Source of the DNA: Anaeramoeba flamelloides
Lineage: Eukaryota > Metamonada > Anaeramoebidae
Length of the DNA: 64,000 nucleotides
Direction: 5' to 3'
NCBI GenBank assembly: GCA_027625915.1
Contig: JANTQA010000057.1
Span: 6,696,001-6,760,000, forward strand
The translations under genes were made by a program, and so were the position numbers. The first letter of the stretch is position 1. Every line of letters begins with the position of its first letter. Positions 32,833 through 44,200 of the stretch are shown one piece after another. A model generated the notes under the pieces. It saw nothing but the letters and a program-made list of their open reading frames with translations, made no database searches and had not been told where the DNA came from.

Positions 32833-35800
32833 ATGAGTCGCACAAAAAAAAAAAGAGTTGGAGACAAAGGAAAACACGAACCACTTGTTAAACAAATTTT
32901 AGAACGAGACTCCGGTTTAGTCAAGGGAAGATCTCAACCAAGAGTCAAATCCAATAGAACAAAAAAAATTCAAGAAAAAAAGTTAATTGATCAAGATCTT
33001 TCCGAAAAAATTCTCCGAGAAGCAATCAAACTTAATGAAGAAGAAGAGAGGGAGGAATTACAAAATTCACAAAAAAAGAAAAAAAAAAAGAAAAGAAAGA
33101 AAATGAAAAAATTTCCTTCAACCCAAATTTTGATGATCAACAAAACCTTTCTGATGAAAATAGTAATGAGGAGGATTATGAAGAATTTGAAACAGAGGTA
33201 TTTTTTAATTCTAATTTTTTTTTTTTTATTTTTTTTGTTTATCGATCTTTTTTTCTGAACCATTTTTATCCACTGTTTGTGTTGTGCTTTTTACACATAC
33301 CTTTTTCACCAAATAAAAAAAAATAAAAACAATTTGAAACTTTTTATAAAAGGAAATAACTATGGAAGAAGAAGAATTGTTTAAAAAATTTATGTCCAAC
33401 AACGAAAAAGGTGTTTCAATAACAGACAGAATTTTACAAGCTATTGAGGAAAACGAACGAGAATTAGCACTAAAACTGAAATCATCAGAAAAGGTTATTA
33501 AAATTCAAAAAAAACTCAATCCTAAAGCAACAAAAGTTTACAAAAAGTAATTGATCGTCCCCATTATCTTTTTCTTTTTCTTCGATTATTACTTTTTTTT
33601 CTTCAAAGAAATCAAGATCATTTTCTGTTAATTTTGATTGTCTTTTCCAATTTCACCATAATCACAAGATCAACATGAACTCTTATCATTCATCTTTTAT
33701 GCTAATACACCCAAAATAATTTGGGACTATATTCAATTTATGATTTCTGTTTCATCCATTGGCTAATGTTTTCATTAATAACCAGCAATCCTCGGAATTT
33801 AATTACTCTTCGATTTTTATTGAAAGTTAAGATTGCATTTTTTTTTTTTGACGATCAACATATTTGCTGACTGAAAAGAATATTGAGTCTCAAGATCTTG
33901 TTAAGATATAAAATTTTGTTTTTTTTTTAAAAATTTGTGTTTGGGTTTTGATAAATCTCATTTTCAATGATCCAAATTTGAAATTTTCCTTGAAAAGGTT
34001 TAAAAATCTAAATCCCTCTGAGAGTTCATACAACTTTATTGTCAAGTATTCCTAATTTTAAGATAATTATATCAACATATACTTGAATATCATCTTGAAT
34101 GAAGATGAAGTAAGAGGCAAAGAAAATCGCTTTTAAATATAACTTGTTTTATTTGAAAATATCGATTAGGTTTTCGAATCAATAAATAATTTTACCCATT
34201 TTGGTTGATATCTAAAAAAAAACCAAAAAATTGCAATATTTTGAATATTTTTCAACTTATAATCAATTAAATATGTTTTTTTGTGTTATAATATTGTATT
34301 TCAACTCCCAGAGAACATTAAATTTGGACACCTTTTAAGTGCCATCTGAATTTAGTAAATAAGTTCAGATTATTTTTATATTTAACATCATATCTATTGA
34401 CTTTAAAGAATACCAAGTCGATAGAAATTGTTGAAATCTAATGATTTTGTTTTTTTTTTCTCTCTAATTTTCCTATTTTGTTTAAATCATTTTCTTCCTT
34501 TCCAAATTCCAAATTCCAAATTCCAAATTCCAAATTTCAAATTGAAAAAGGTTCGAAAATCAAAATTCTCTTCTTCCCCCCCCCACCACATCATTTCCAT
34601 ATTATTTATGTTGCGAATAATATAATACTTGGGTATAATGTAAATTAAGAGGTAAACAAAATTGATTTGTAATTTGACCTTGGTTCCCCTGAGAATTCAT
34701 AATTTTTTTTTTAAAAAAAATGATTTATCTTTTCAATCAAAATTTTGAATTTCGGCGAATACATAGACAACTAAATGATTGAAATTGAATAATAGATCGA
34801 ATTTCAATAGTCTTTTTTAGCCACAAATTTGGATAGTTCTTAATAAAATAATTATTTTTAAAAATTTTTAGCAAAATTTACTGAAAAAATCCTAAACCAT
34901 TAATTAAATCCAATTTATCGAAAAACCAGATCCCACCCTTTTTTTTTTTGCAAACCTCATTTTAATGAACAAATAAAGATAATTAAAATGTGTTTCTTTA
35001 TTGTTTAAAAAATTTTTATTTGTCAAATTATTTTGTGTTTTTCAAGTTTTGAACAAAAAAAGATGGGTTTGTTTTAAAAAAGTTTTGAATATAACAAAGG
35101 AAATATACTGAAATTGGGGTTATCAACTGTTTTATAGACAGTTTTGAAAATATTTTTTAAAAATGAATACAAATACATCTTTTGTTAATTTATCTGTAAA
35201 AATTTTAAAATTAATAAAAATAAAAACTTTAAAGATATAAAAATTAGTTTTAATTGTTACATAGAGGATCACACATAGTTGACACACTTAAAATTTTTGT
35301 CTGCAAAAAACAATTGTTTTTCAAAATTACAAAAAAACAAAAAGTTAAAATTAAAGAAATACCAATCAGTAGAACAAACAAAAAAAGAACTTTTTCTTTT
35401 AATCTATTCAAAGCCAATATACACAAAATTAATTTTTTTTTTAAATTTACAATATTTTTTGATGTTCATCTTTTATCAGTGAATGAAAAACACGAAAATC
35501 TTTATTGGCACACTTAACCCGAGCTAAATTATTTCTATTAGTTCACAACACATCTAATAAATCTTTAAAAACCATACAAAAATTTTTTGAATATGTTTAT
35601 TTTTTGTAAAAATTTGCAAATGTAAAGATTGGATCAGTAAATTTTGAATAATCAATAAAATCAACTTTAATATTTAGTATTTGAAACTTGATTAGTAAAA
35701 AGTAATTAACTCTTAAAAATCATTCTTTTTAAATTTCGGAAAAATAAAGTTGAATGGAAATAAAAAAAACAATTTTTTTTCATGAGAGATTAGAATAGTA

Positions 35801-37908
35801 AATTATAAAAACCAAATCCTGAAAAAGGTGTTGTTTTTAAAATAAATATTATTTACTCATTTTTTAATAATCTAGGTGTGTGGATCAAAAACAATATTGC
35901 TGATGATCCAAAATTTCATTTATTCATCAAAAAATTACATTTATTCATCAAAAAATTTAATTATTCATCAATAAATTGCAATCGAGAATGTTTTTATTTC
36001 AAGAAATAAATGATTTATTAATAAAACTGAAATGAGTTCTTTACAACGAAACATTTTGGCTTGTCGATGTATTTAATAAAGTATTAGAATGCTTTAAAAA
36101 ATAGGAATATAAAACTCTATTAAATAAATACAAACACCATTTTTTCAAAATTATTAAATTTCTTTCATATTATTTAATATTATGAGAGATTAGATAAAAA
36201 TTTTAGATAATTTCTCTGACTATGGGTAAATTTAATCATTTTTTTTTTCTAAAAATTTTTATAATTGAAATAATGAAATATAATCAAGTACATGACAATA
36301 ATTATTGAGTTAATGTTTTCTTTCTTTTCTTTTCCTTAATGAAGAGAGAATTAGAAAATTAAAAAAAAAAACATTTAATTTTGTTACACCAATGATAAAT
36401 ATTTAGTTACTTTTTTTTTTTTGAGAATATAATGTATGATTTCAAATTCTTTTCTATGTTTACTTTCAAGTGTATTATCTTTTTTAATTCGTTTGTTTTT
36501 GGAAAAATGTTTTTTTTTTTTTTTAAAAAAAAAACATTATACCATTCCACTAAAAGGCTAAAAAGACTAAGAAACTTTTTGACCAAAAGGTTTTTATTTT
36601 AGAATTTTTAGTTGAATAATACTTGATGATGTTAAAAACAAAAATTAGAAATAAATATCTTTCAAAGTTAAAGAATATGAATTGGCTTATATGCTTTTTT
36701 TTTAAAAAAAAAACGAAACAAAAGATAAATTAAAAGATATAAAATAATTTCTACGAGATATTTTTTCAATATCTATTTCTGTATTCAAGCTAAAAATATT
36801 ATAATCTCTAATATTAATGTTTTTAAGATTATGCCCAATTATAATGAAAAACAGTTTCTGTATATATATAAATAACACCATGGATTTCTTTATATGGGTA
36901 CTGTTGTCCTCTAATGGGAGGGAATAATTGAATTTAAGAATATTCTAAATTCTTAAGCTTATTCAAACTTATCTGTTTTAAAAAAGCCAAACAAATATTT
37001 GCTTCAAAATCTGATATAAAGTTATAATAACTATTCGAAAAATTCTTTTAATGTTTCATTAATAAAATTAATTCCAACAATATAATATTATTTATCTCTT
37101 ATCATTATTTTAATTATTTAGGGTTGGTAATTTTTTACAAACATATAAATCAGGAAAATTACCAAAGGCACTTCAATTTGTTCCATTAATCAAAGATTAT
37201 GAAAAAATTTTAATTGTTTCAAGACCAGAAACATGGTCTAATCAAGCTGTCTCAGCAGTTACAAAGCTTTTTGCATGTAGCGGCACACCGAAAGTATGCG
37301 AATTTTATAATAAAATTGTTTTATTGCCCCATCTTCGAAATGATCTGGAAGAAAATAAAAAATTAAATTATCATTTATACGAAGCATTAAAAAGAGCATG
37401 CTTTAAACCATCGGCGTTCTATAAAGGCATTGTGATTCCACTTTGTCAAAAATTGGATTGTACTCTTCGTGAAGCAAACGTAGTTTCCAGTATAATTAAA
37501 AGAAGAAAATTACCCGCTTTGCATTCAAGTGCAGCATTACTTCGAATTTCTTTGCTTGAATATACCGGCGCAATCTCTATCTTTGTTAGAGCAATAATTA
37601 CAAAAAACTATTCCTTACCATTAAGAGTGATCGGCGGAATAGTAAACCATTTATACAGTTTTTATGATTTTAAAGAAGATTTGCCTCTATGCTGGCATCT
37701 TTGCTTTTTGGATTTTGTTCAAAGGTATTCGACACAATTAAATAAACAACAAATACAGAAATTATTAAAATTAATTATTAGACAATCTCATTATGCAATC
37801 ACCCCGGTGATCCGTGGTATTTTAAGAGATACTACCCCCAAAGAAGAGCAATTAAAAAAAAATCAACAAAAAATTATTTCACAAGTAGAAACGATGTTAT
37901 TAGATTAA
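32833..37908 (+). CDS. BYSL: Bystin (Enp1 homologue), 40S ribosome biogenesis
   Basis: Exons 32833-33197, 33353-33546 and 37122-37908. Intron 1 is GTATTT...AAAAGG-type with AG at 33351-33352. Intron 2 (33547-37121, GTAATT...TTTAGG) joins AA|G to read KVYKKVGNFLQTYKSGKLP, exactly the conserved bystin core. Exon 3 continues with LNYHLYEALKRACFKPSAF, LDCTLREANVV, LPALHSSAALLRI and YSLPLRVIGGIVNHLYSF. The total is about 448 residues, like human bystin. The N-terminus is basic (MSRTKKKRVGDKGKHEP) as in Enp1. Between a Lys-run at about 33067-33105 and the acidic segment NPNFDDQQNLSDENSNEEDY the reading frame changes by -1 within A-rich sequence, so one base appears to be missing there. Bystin/Enp1 acts in the nucleolus and cytoplasm in late pre-40S maturation (18S processing, export). 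Identification is very secure; the intron 2 length is unusual. Confidence 0.93.
33547..37121 (+). other. 3.6-kb second intron of the bystin gene
   Basis: Bounded by exact GT and AG with a phase-correct join in a conserved motif. It contains a short tandem (CCAAATT)n at about 34501-34536, a C-run at 34577-34585, and AT-rich filler with no frame that looks coding. No other gene is recognisable within it. Confidence 0.85.
34501..34540. repeat. 7-bp tandem repeat (CCAAATT)n
   Basis: Five to six imperfect copies of TTCCAAA lie within the bystin intron. Confidence 0.8.
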
Positions 37909-39647
37909 TTTATATATACACGTATATTTTACTATACTTCAAAGACAATTTATATGTTTTTGATACTATTAATATAGAAATAATAAATTACTAAAAAATA
38001 TATCCTATTGAATAAATTTAGCATTTTTTTTTTTTTTTTTTTTTTTTTCTCTAGATTTAAAAAAGAATTTAATCAAAAGATTTTAAAAAATTAAAGAAAA
38101 AAAATAAACTTTTTTTTATTGTAATTTAAGGAAGGAGTTTAGAATTCCTCTTATTTGCCTGAAAAAAAAAGTAAACTTTGTTTGAGTCAAAGATACAAAA
38201 ATTTTTTTTTCAAATATCAATTATTTTTTATAATTCATCTTTGATGAATAAAACCAAAAATAAGTTGAATAATACGCATCTGGAGTATAAGGTATTTCCA
38301 AAAAAGTGGTGGTTTTTTTTTTAGATTTCATAAAAAATCATCTATGTGAGAAGATGTATTCGTGAATTGACAATACCAAATTAAGTTTAATATTAGTACC
38401 GATTGAATCAATGACTAAGGCATTTATTTCAAAATATATTGGTTTAAATATTTCCAAAAAATGAAAAAAAAAAAAGAAAATAGCACTTTTTTTGGGGAAA
38501 ACAATGTACAAACAATTTCAAAAAAAACAGGAAATATGAGAAGGGTATCAATGATTTTTAAACAGCCAAATACCGTTATATGTATTCACTCCTATTGGAA
38601 AATTTTTTGATATTACACAAGTTATGAAAAACGATTTTTTCGAACAAAAAGAAAATAATAAACATCAATTTTCACTCCTAAAAAATATCAGATAGAATCG
38701 AGATCAGAAAATTTAATATTTTTTTTATTATTTAATACAATAATAATAAACACATTGAATTAATATAAAGAATCAATAAATATTAGATAATAATTTGGGA
38801 TATTTAAATACCCTTTTGAAGATTGAGTTTAATACAGAGATTGTAAAACAAAATTTCCCTACTTTCTTGGAAATAGCTTAGTTGATATATGTATGAAGTA
38901 AATCTAATCAATCAATATATTTTCTTAAAAATTAAAAAAGAAAAATTATTTTTTAAACTTTGAAACACAACAAAGCACATTTTGATCTTCAATTGAAGAT
39001 CAAATACAATTTCAATAGAAATCAAGATCATATCTTATAAAATCATTTGTTGACATTCAAAAATCATGATAACATGCTTTTACCAAGTGACAATTGATCT
39101 TAGAGTAAAAAATTTTTTCAAATGATTTACCATCAAAAAAAATTGAAAAATTAACAACAAAAATGAGAAAAAATGATTTCAACTTTGAAATTTTCAAAAT
39201 AGAATTTTTTTCTACTAATCCACATTCAAACTTTTAAACATAGATAATTCTTATATAACAACAGGAAAAGTTTTGATGAAAAAAAAAATAGTTATTATTA
39301 ATAATTTTTTTATTGAAAAAACATAAGATTGAAAGAGATTAATTAACAAAGTATTCAAAATTCAGATCTTATTGAAAAAAAAAAAAAAACAAAAAATTAA
39401 AACTAATCAAAAAAAAAATTATATAATCTAAAATTTAGCAAGGAAGGAATAAGAAAACTCTTGCAAAGTTATTATTTAACAGTTTATTCGCAATTACCTA
39501 GTTTGTGAACGCAAGTCAAAACCTTTTGAAAGGTGATTCAGATTTTCTAAATGCAAATTTTTGTAAATTTTGCCCTTCCAGTATAAAATTAAAAACAACA
39601 ACAAATCATACAGATAATTTAGTACCTTCATATTACAATTTCATAAA
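37909..39647. other. Intergenic DNA downstream of bystin with an old repeat
   Basis: No gene supported. It includes a T-run (38024-38049) and the dispersed repeat at 38330-38500. Confidence 0.4.
38330..38500 (+). repeat. Dispersed repeat, copies at 46940-47200 and 62640-62840
   Basis: A shared order of words occurs at all three sites: a loop around CTATTCATAAACTGG / CGTGAATTGACAATACC, then AAATTAAGTTTAATATTAGT-like sequence, GATTGAATCAATG, and TTTATTTCAAAATATATTGG. Non-coding, moderately diverged. Confidence 0.55.
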
Positions 39648-40207
39648 TAAACCCCTTTTCAGTCATTTAAACACAATTTTATTGAAGAAATATATCATAT
39701 TATATAAGTTTAAATAATTATGTTTCTCAAAATTAATTTTCAATTTTTAAACCTGATCTTTTTATTTTTATTTTTTATTGTTTTTTTTTTTATTTTTTGA
39801 TTTTAGCTTTCTTTTTTTATTATTATTTTTCTTTCTTTTTTTCTAAAAAGTAAATTTCATAAAAAAATGTTTCTAACCCCATATTAACATACACAAAAGT
39901 AATGTTTTGCATTTTCTCACAAAAATCATACATTTAATATTTAGAAATTAATTTGCCAACATTTTTAATTTCCAAAAGTAATTGAAAAATTTTGCATCTA
40001 GACATTCCAATGAAAGATGCCCAAAAATTTTTTAACATTTTTTTTTCTTGAAAATAAATGGTTTATACATATATTTCCTTTTTGAATATCAACCCTAATC
40101 CGAATTTTATTATTTCCTTTATTTCTAAACAACTGCTGATTTAGTTTATTCTTAAACAAAAGTGAATTTTTCATTTTGGGTTGGACGTACCGAGTCTGTG
40201 GAATTTA
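39648..40207 (+). mobile_element. MITE, family 2, copy
   Basis: Left end ATAAACCCCTTTTCAGTCAT. The right end reversed, ATAAATTCCACAGACTC, is diverged. The internal TTTCTAAACAACTGCTGATT and the preceding TAATCCGAATTTTATTATTT match the other copies. Confidence 0.65.
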
Positions 40208-40284
40208 TCAACGATAAATATCGTTTAATATCAAAAAGAAAATACTAATTGCCTTTGGAACAAAATTTTTCATTAAAATCGTTA

Positions 40285-41060
40285 CCAAAGGATTATAAGA
40301 TATAGAATTTATATACAATTATCTTAGAAAGAAAAATTTATAATTCAACATTGTTTAGTTACCTACATTAAAAAAAAACTAACTTGAAAAAGATTTTTCA
40401 AAAAAGAAAAATTTTCTTGGTTATTTGGATTTTATTATTTTTCCAACCAAATTTTGATAAAAACAAAAATATTTTTTTTTGAAAAGTTCGTTTATACATC
40501 AAAAACCTAATAGTTTTAATGATTAAAACATATAATACTTTCCTGGAAATTTTTTGGGGGCCCTTTGCACCCCAACATTACCTAAAAAACTTTAATAAAT
40601 AATTTATTTACTACAATAGATATTTTAACATCAGATAGAAAATTTGTTTTAGCTTTTAATTACCATTTAATAAAAATATAGATATTTAATTCTAAATCAT
40701 TAAAAAAAAAAAATAAAAATTAATATTTTGAAAACAAATATTAATATTTTTTTTCATGATAAAATTTTTCATTTTTTTTCAAAAAGAATTTTTTTATGAA
40801 TTTAAATGACTTGACCAATAGTTTGAGTCAGATTAATAATTGATTTTTTTTTTTAATTTTTAACTTTTTAAAATCTAGGCATAAAATAAAAAATATTATT
40901 GGATCGGAGACCATATATCAAAAATTATTTTCCAAGATCAGGATTAATTTAGATTGAAAAATGAAAATTTTACAAATATATTATTCACATCGTTACTAAT
41001 AACAAAATTCAAACATATATAAAAAAAATTTATATTCATTTATCAAATTTACGCAAAAAA
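40285..41060 (+). repeat. ~770-bp dispersed repeat, second copy at 47.9-48.7 kb
   Basis: Colinear similarity to 47925-48700 includes AATTATCTTAGAAAGA, TAGTTACCTACA/TAGTTACTTACA, TTCTTGGTTATTTGG/TTCTTGGTTTTTGC, ATGATTAAAACA, TACAATAGA, AATATTATTGGATC/AATATTATTGGATA and ACTAATAACAAAATTCAAA. Both copies end a few hundred bases beyond the 3' end of a minus-strand gene (the 41291 gene and the arginyl-tRNA synthetase gene). No frame is conserved. Confidence 0.65.
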
Positions 41061-41290
41061 GTTTGGATAAATAATAATAATTAATAAAAATTGATTGATC
41101 AAAGTTTTAATGATGAATAGTACTAATTTATTTTTAATATTTTATTTGTTTTGTAAAAAAAAGGAAGCAAAAAATAATAAAAATTGTTTTTTTGTTTTGT
41201 ATTGTGGGTACTCAAAAATATAAAATAAAATCAAATTAAAATTAATCAAAATAGGGAAAAGTAATAAAAATTAAGATAAAATAAAATTAT

Positions 41291-44200
41291 TTAATCTGAT
41301 TCTTCAGAATTAGAAGTTAGTGGATCTTCTTCTTTAACTATTTTCTTTTTTTTTAAAGAATTATTACTATAACTGCTATCACTATTATTACTATTGTCGT
41401 TATTGCTACTATCACTATCGCTACCACTACCACTGCCACTACCACTATTCATTGAAGATTGAGAATTGGATTTTTCGATTTTGTTTTGTTCTAATATTTT
41501 TTTTTCTGACAGCCATTTACTTTTTATTGTTCGAAATTTTATTGAAAAATCTTTCGCAAAATATGGGCTTTCGAATAATATAGGTTCACGTTTGCCATTT
41601 GGTAGAACCAAACAAGTAATTGAAGGATTATTATTTGAAATTAAAACTTCCATGTCTTCAGAAATTATGTATTCCCGCGTATCCTGGCCTTTTCTTAAAT
41701 TAATTGTGTCTTTTTTCAAAGAGAGCGATCCAGGAATTTTTTTTTTTGATTTATTTGATTCGAAACTTAAATTTTCATATTTGGATAGTGTTTTATTTTG
41801 TTGTTTGTTTTCTATTTCTTCTTCTTCTTCTTCCTCTTCTTCCTCTTCTTCACTCGAATCATTTTTATCCAGTTCATCCTCATCTTCATCGCCTTCTTCT
41901 TCCTCTTTTTTAATTTTTTTCTTTTTTTCCTTTTGAATATTTTTATTTTTCATTTTTTGTTTACCGTTATGATTACCCATGTGAGGATTTAACCTTTTTA
42001 ATTCTTGAACAAATTGTGCTCTTTCAAATCTATTAATAAAACTAAAAATATATTCTTTTGTTAAAAAAGTTAATTTAGCAATTGTTTCTTGGCTTTTATT
42101 TAAAAAAATATTCATTTCTTTATTAAAAGGGTATAGTTGGCTTTTTTTTAAAGCGTCTATGATGAGAAAATCCTGGGTAAAAATGATATGAGAATTATCA
42201 TCAAGAACTTCACTTTCTTTATCTAATAATTTAATGGAAAATTTATCTAGATCATTTTCTTTAATTCTTGAAGTTTGCTTTTTATGTAAAATTAAATTAT
42301 TTTTAAAAATTAAAAATAAGTTGTTAAATTTTGTTAGCTCATCTTCATTTTCAAATTCAAGTAAATAAGAATTATTATCTTCAAGAAAGCTCAATTTTAA
42401 GAAATTAGGCAAGGTTAAATGTTTTAATATTTTGATAGTTCTTAAATTTTCTTTGATAATTTCATTTTTTTGTGAAACTGTAAAGTTCAATTTATTTTCT
42501 TTTTTTTTTATGGTTTGTGCATTTTCATTTATTATTGATTTTTTTTTATCTTTCTTTGCTTTTTTTTCATTGTTTTTTGATTTCTTTTGTTTTTTTTTAC
42601 CATTTTCTTTTTCTTTTTCTTGTTCCTTTTCCTTTTTTTTTTTATTTTCATTTCCTTGAATATCTTTTTTCAATTGAATATTTATATATTCGTGATCAAT
42701 AGAAATGGTCCCCTTTGAAACAATTTTCATGTTTATATCTAATTTCTGAATATTAAAACTATTAAGATCACAAATTCTATAATTTTTTTCAGAATCAAAT
42801 CTCAATCTAGATTCATTAAATTCTTGTAATATTTTTTCGTCAATAAAAGAAATTCTTAGCCAATTTCCATCTGCAAATTGTAATTTTACGAGATTAGGAT
42901 CAATTAAATCATAAAAGAATCTGTGATCTTGTAAATAATATATTGAGTTTTGTTCTTTTTTTTTCATTTCTATATTATCTTCTTTTTCTTCATTTTTTCC
43001 CTCGTGTCTTTCATCACCAGATAGTTCAGAATATTCTAATTTGCCAAATTCAAAAATTAACACTTTTTCATCTTCATTGCCTTCATCACCATCTTGATCA
43101 TCCCCATTTTCGTCTTCTTTTTCATCATTGTTTGAATCATCCTCACGATTGTTGATATCTTCTTCTTCGTCGTCAGTGGAAACAACATCATCATCCGAAT
43201 CAATTAGAGAGGTTACAATTAATTTTCCAGCACCAAAGGTTAATTTACAATTTTTTATTAATTTACCATTTTCAATTACAGTGGTAATAAAAATTTTGTT
43301 ATCAGTTAGAACGCGCTTATCTAAGAAATTTTTTCTGGTAGTATTATAGGCTCTTTTAAATTTAGAACTTGTTTCAATATTATCAAAGATTAGATAAATA
43401 TATTCATTATAATCAAAATTAAAAATTAGTTCTTTTTTATTCTTTTCATTAAATTTCAAGTAATTTTCAAAGCCATAAGGCAAGGTAAATGAATCAATTT
43501 GGGTTTTAACAAGGAAATTATCTTTATTAATTGACAAAGAAGCTTTTTGCAATCCAAATGAACTTTTAATTTTGCACTTGAATGTATTAGTAATGACCAA
43601 TTCTTTTGAGAGATTTTTTTTTTTTTTCCGATTAAAATCTAATATAAATCCTTTTTTTTCTTCGATGGTCGAGAATCCAATAGTAATAAAATGGTTTTCA
43701 TCAAATATAAATTTTCCTACTAAAGACGAATTTTGGAAAATTAACTTTGAAAAGATATTATATTTTCGAGAAATTATATTATAATTATTATTATTCGGCG
43801 TCTGCTTATTATTATCTTTATTTTGATTATTGATCCCGCTAGTTTTAATTGAGCTTGTTGTTATTGCCTTTGATAATTTTATCAGAAAATGATCCTTTTT
43901 TAATTGGACGTTGCAAATACCGTTATATTCCTGTAATGAATTAAAAATTGAAATTGAGTAATTGGTCATTTTGTAACCAAAGACAAAACCAAAATCAAAA
44001 TCAAATAAATTTTCATCTTCTTTCTCATTTTCTGATTGATCATTTATTTCGATCTTTTTATTCTTCTTGTTATCATTATCATTATCATTATCATTTTCCT
44101 TTTCCTTTTCCTTTTCATTTAGATTCTTTTCCCCAAGATATTCAAATTTGGATTTTGAAATTTGATTAAAACCATCTGTAATAAATAAATTTTTTTCCAT

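Noticed and set aside
40549-40575. GC-rich patch that might be a tRNA or structured RNA
   Set aside because: Only about 25 bases are GC-rich; no cloverleaf, no T-loop GTTCGA box, and it falls inside a dispersed repeat.
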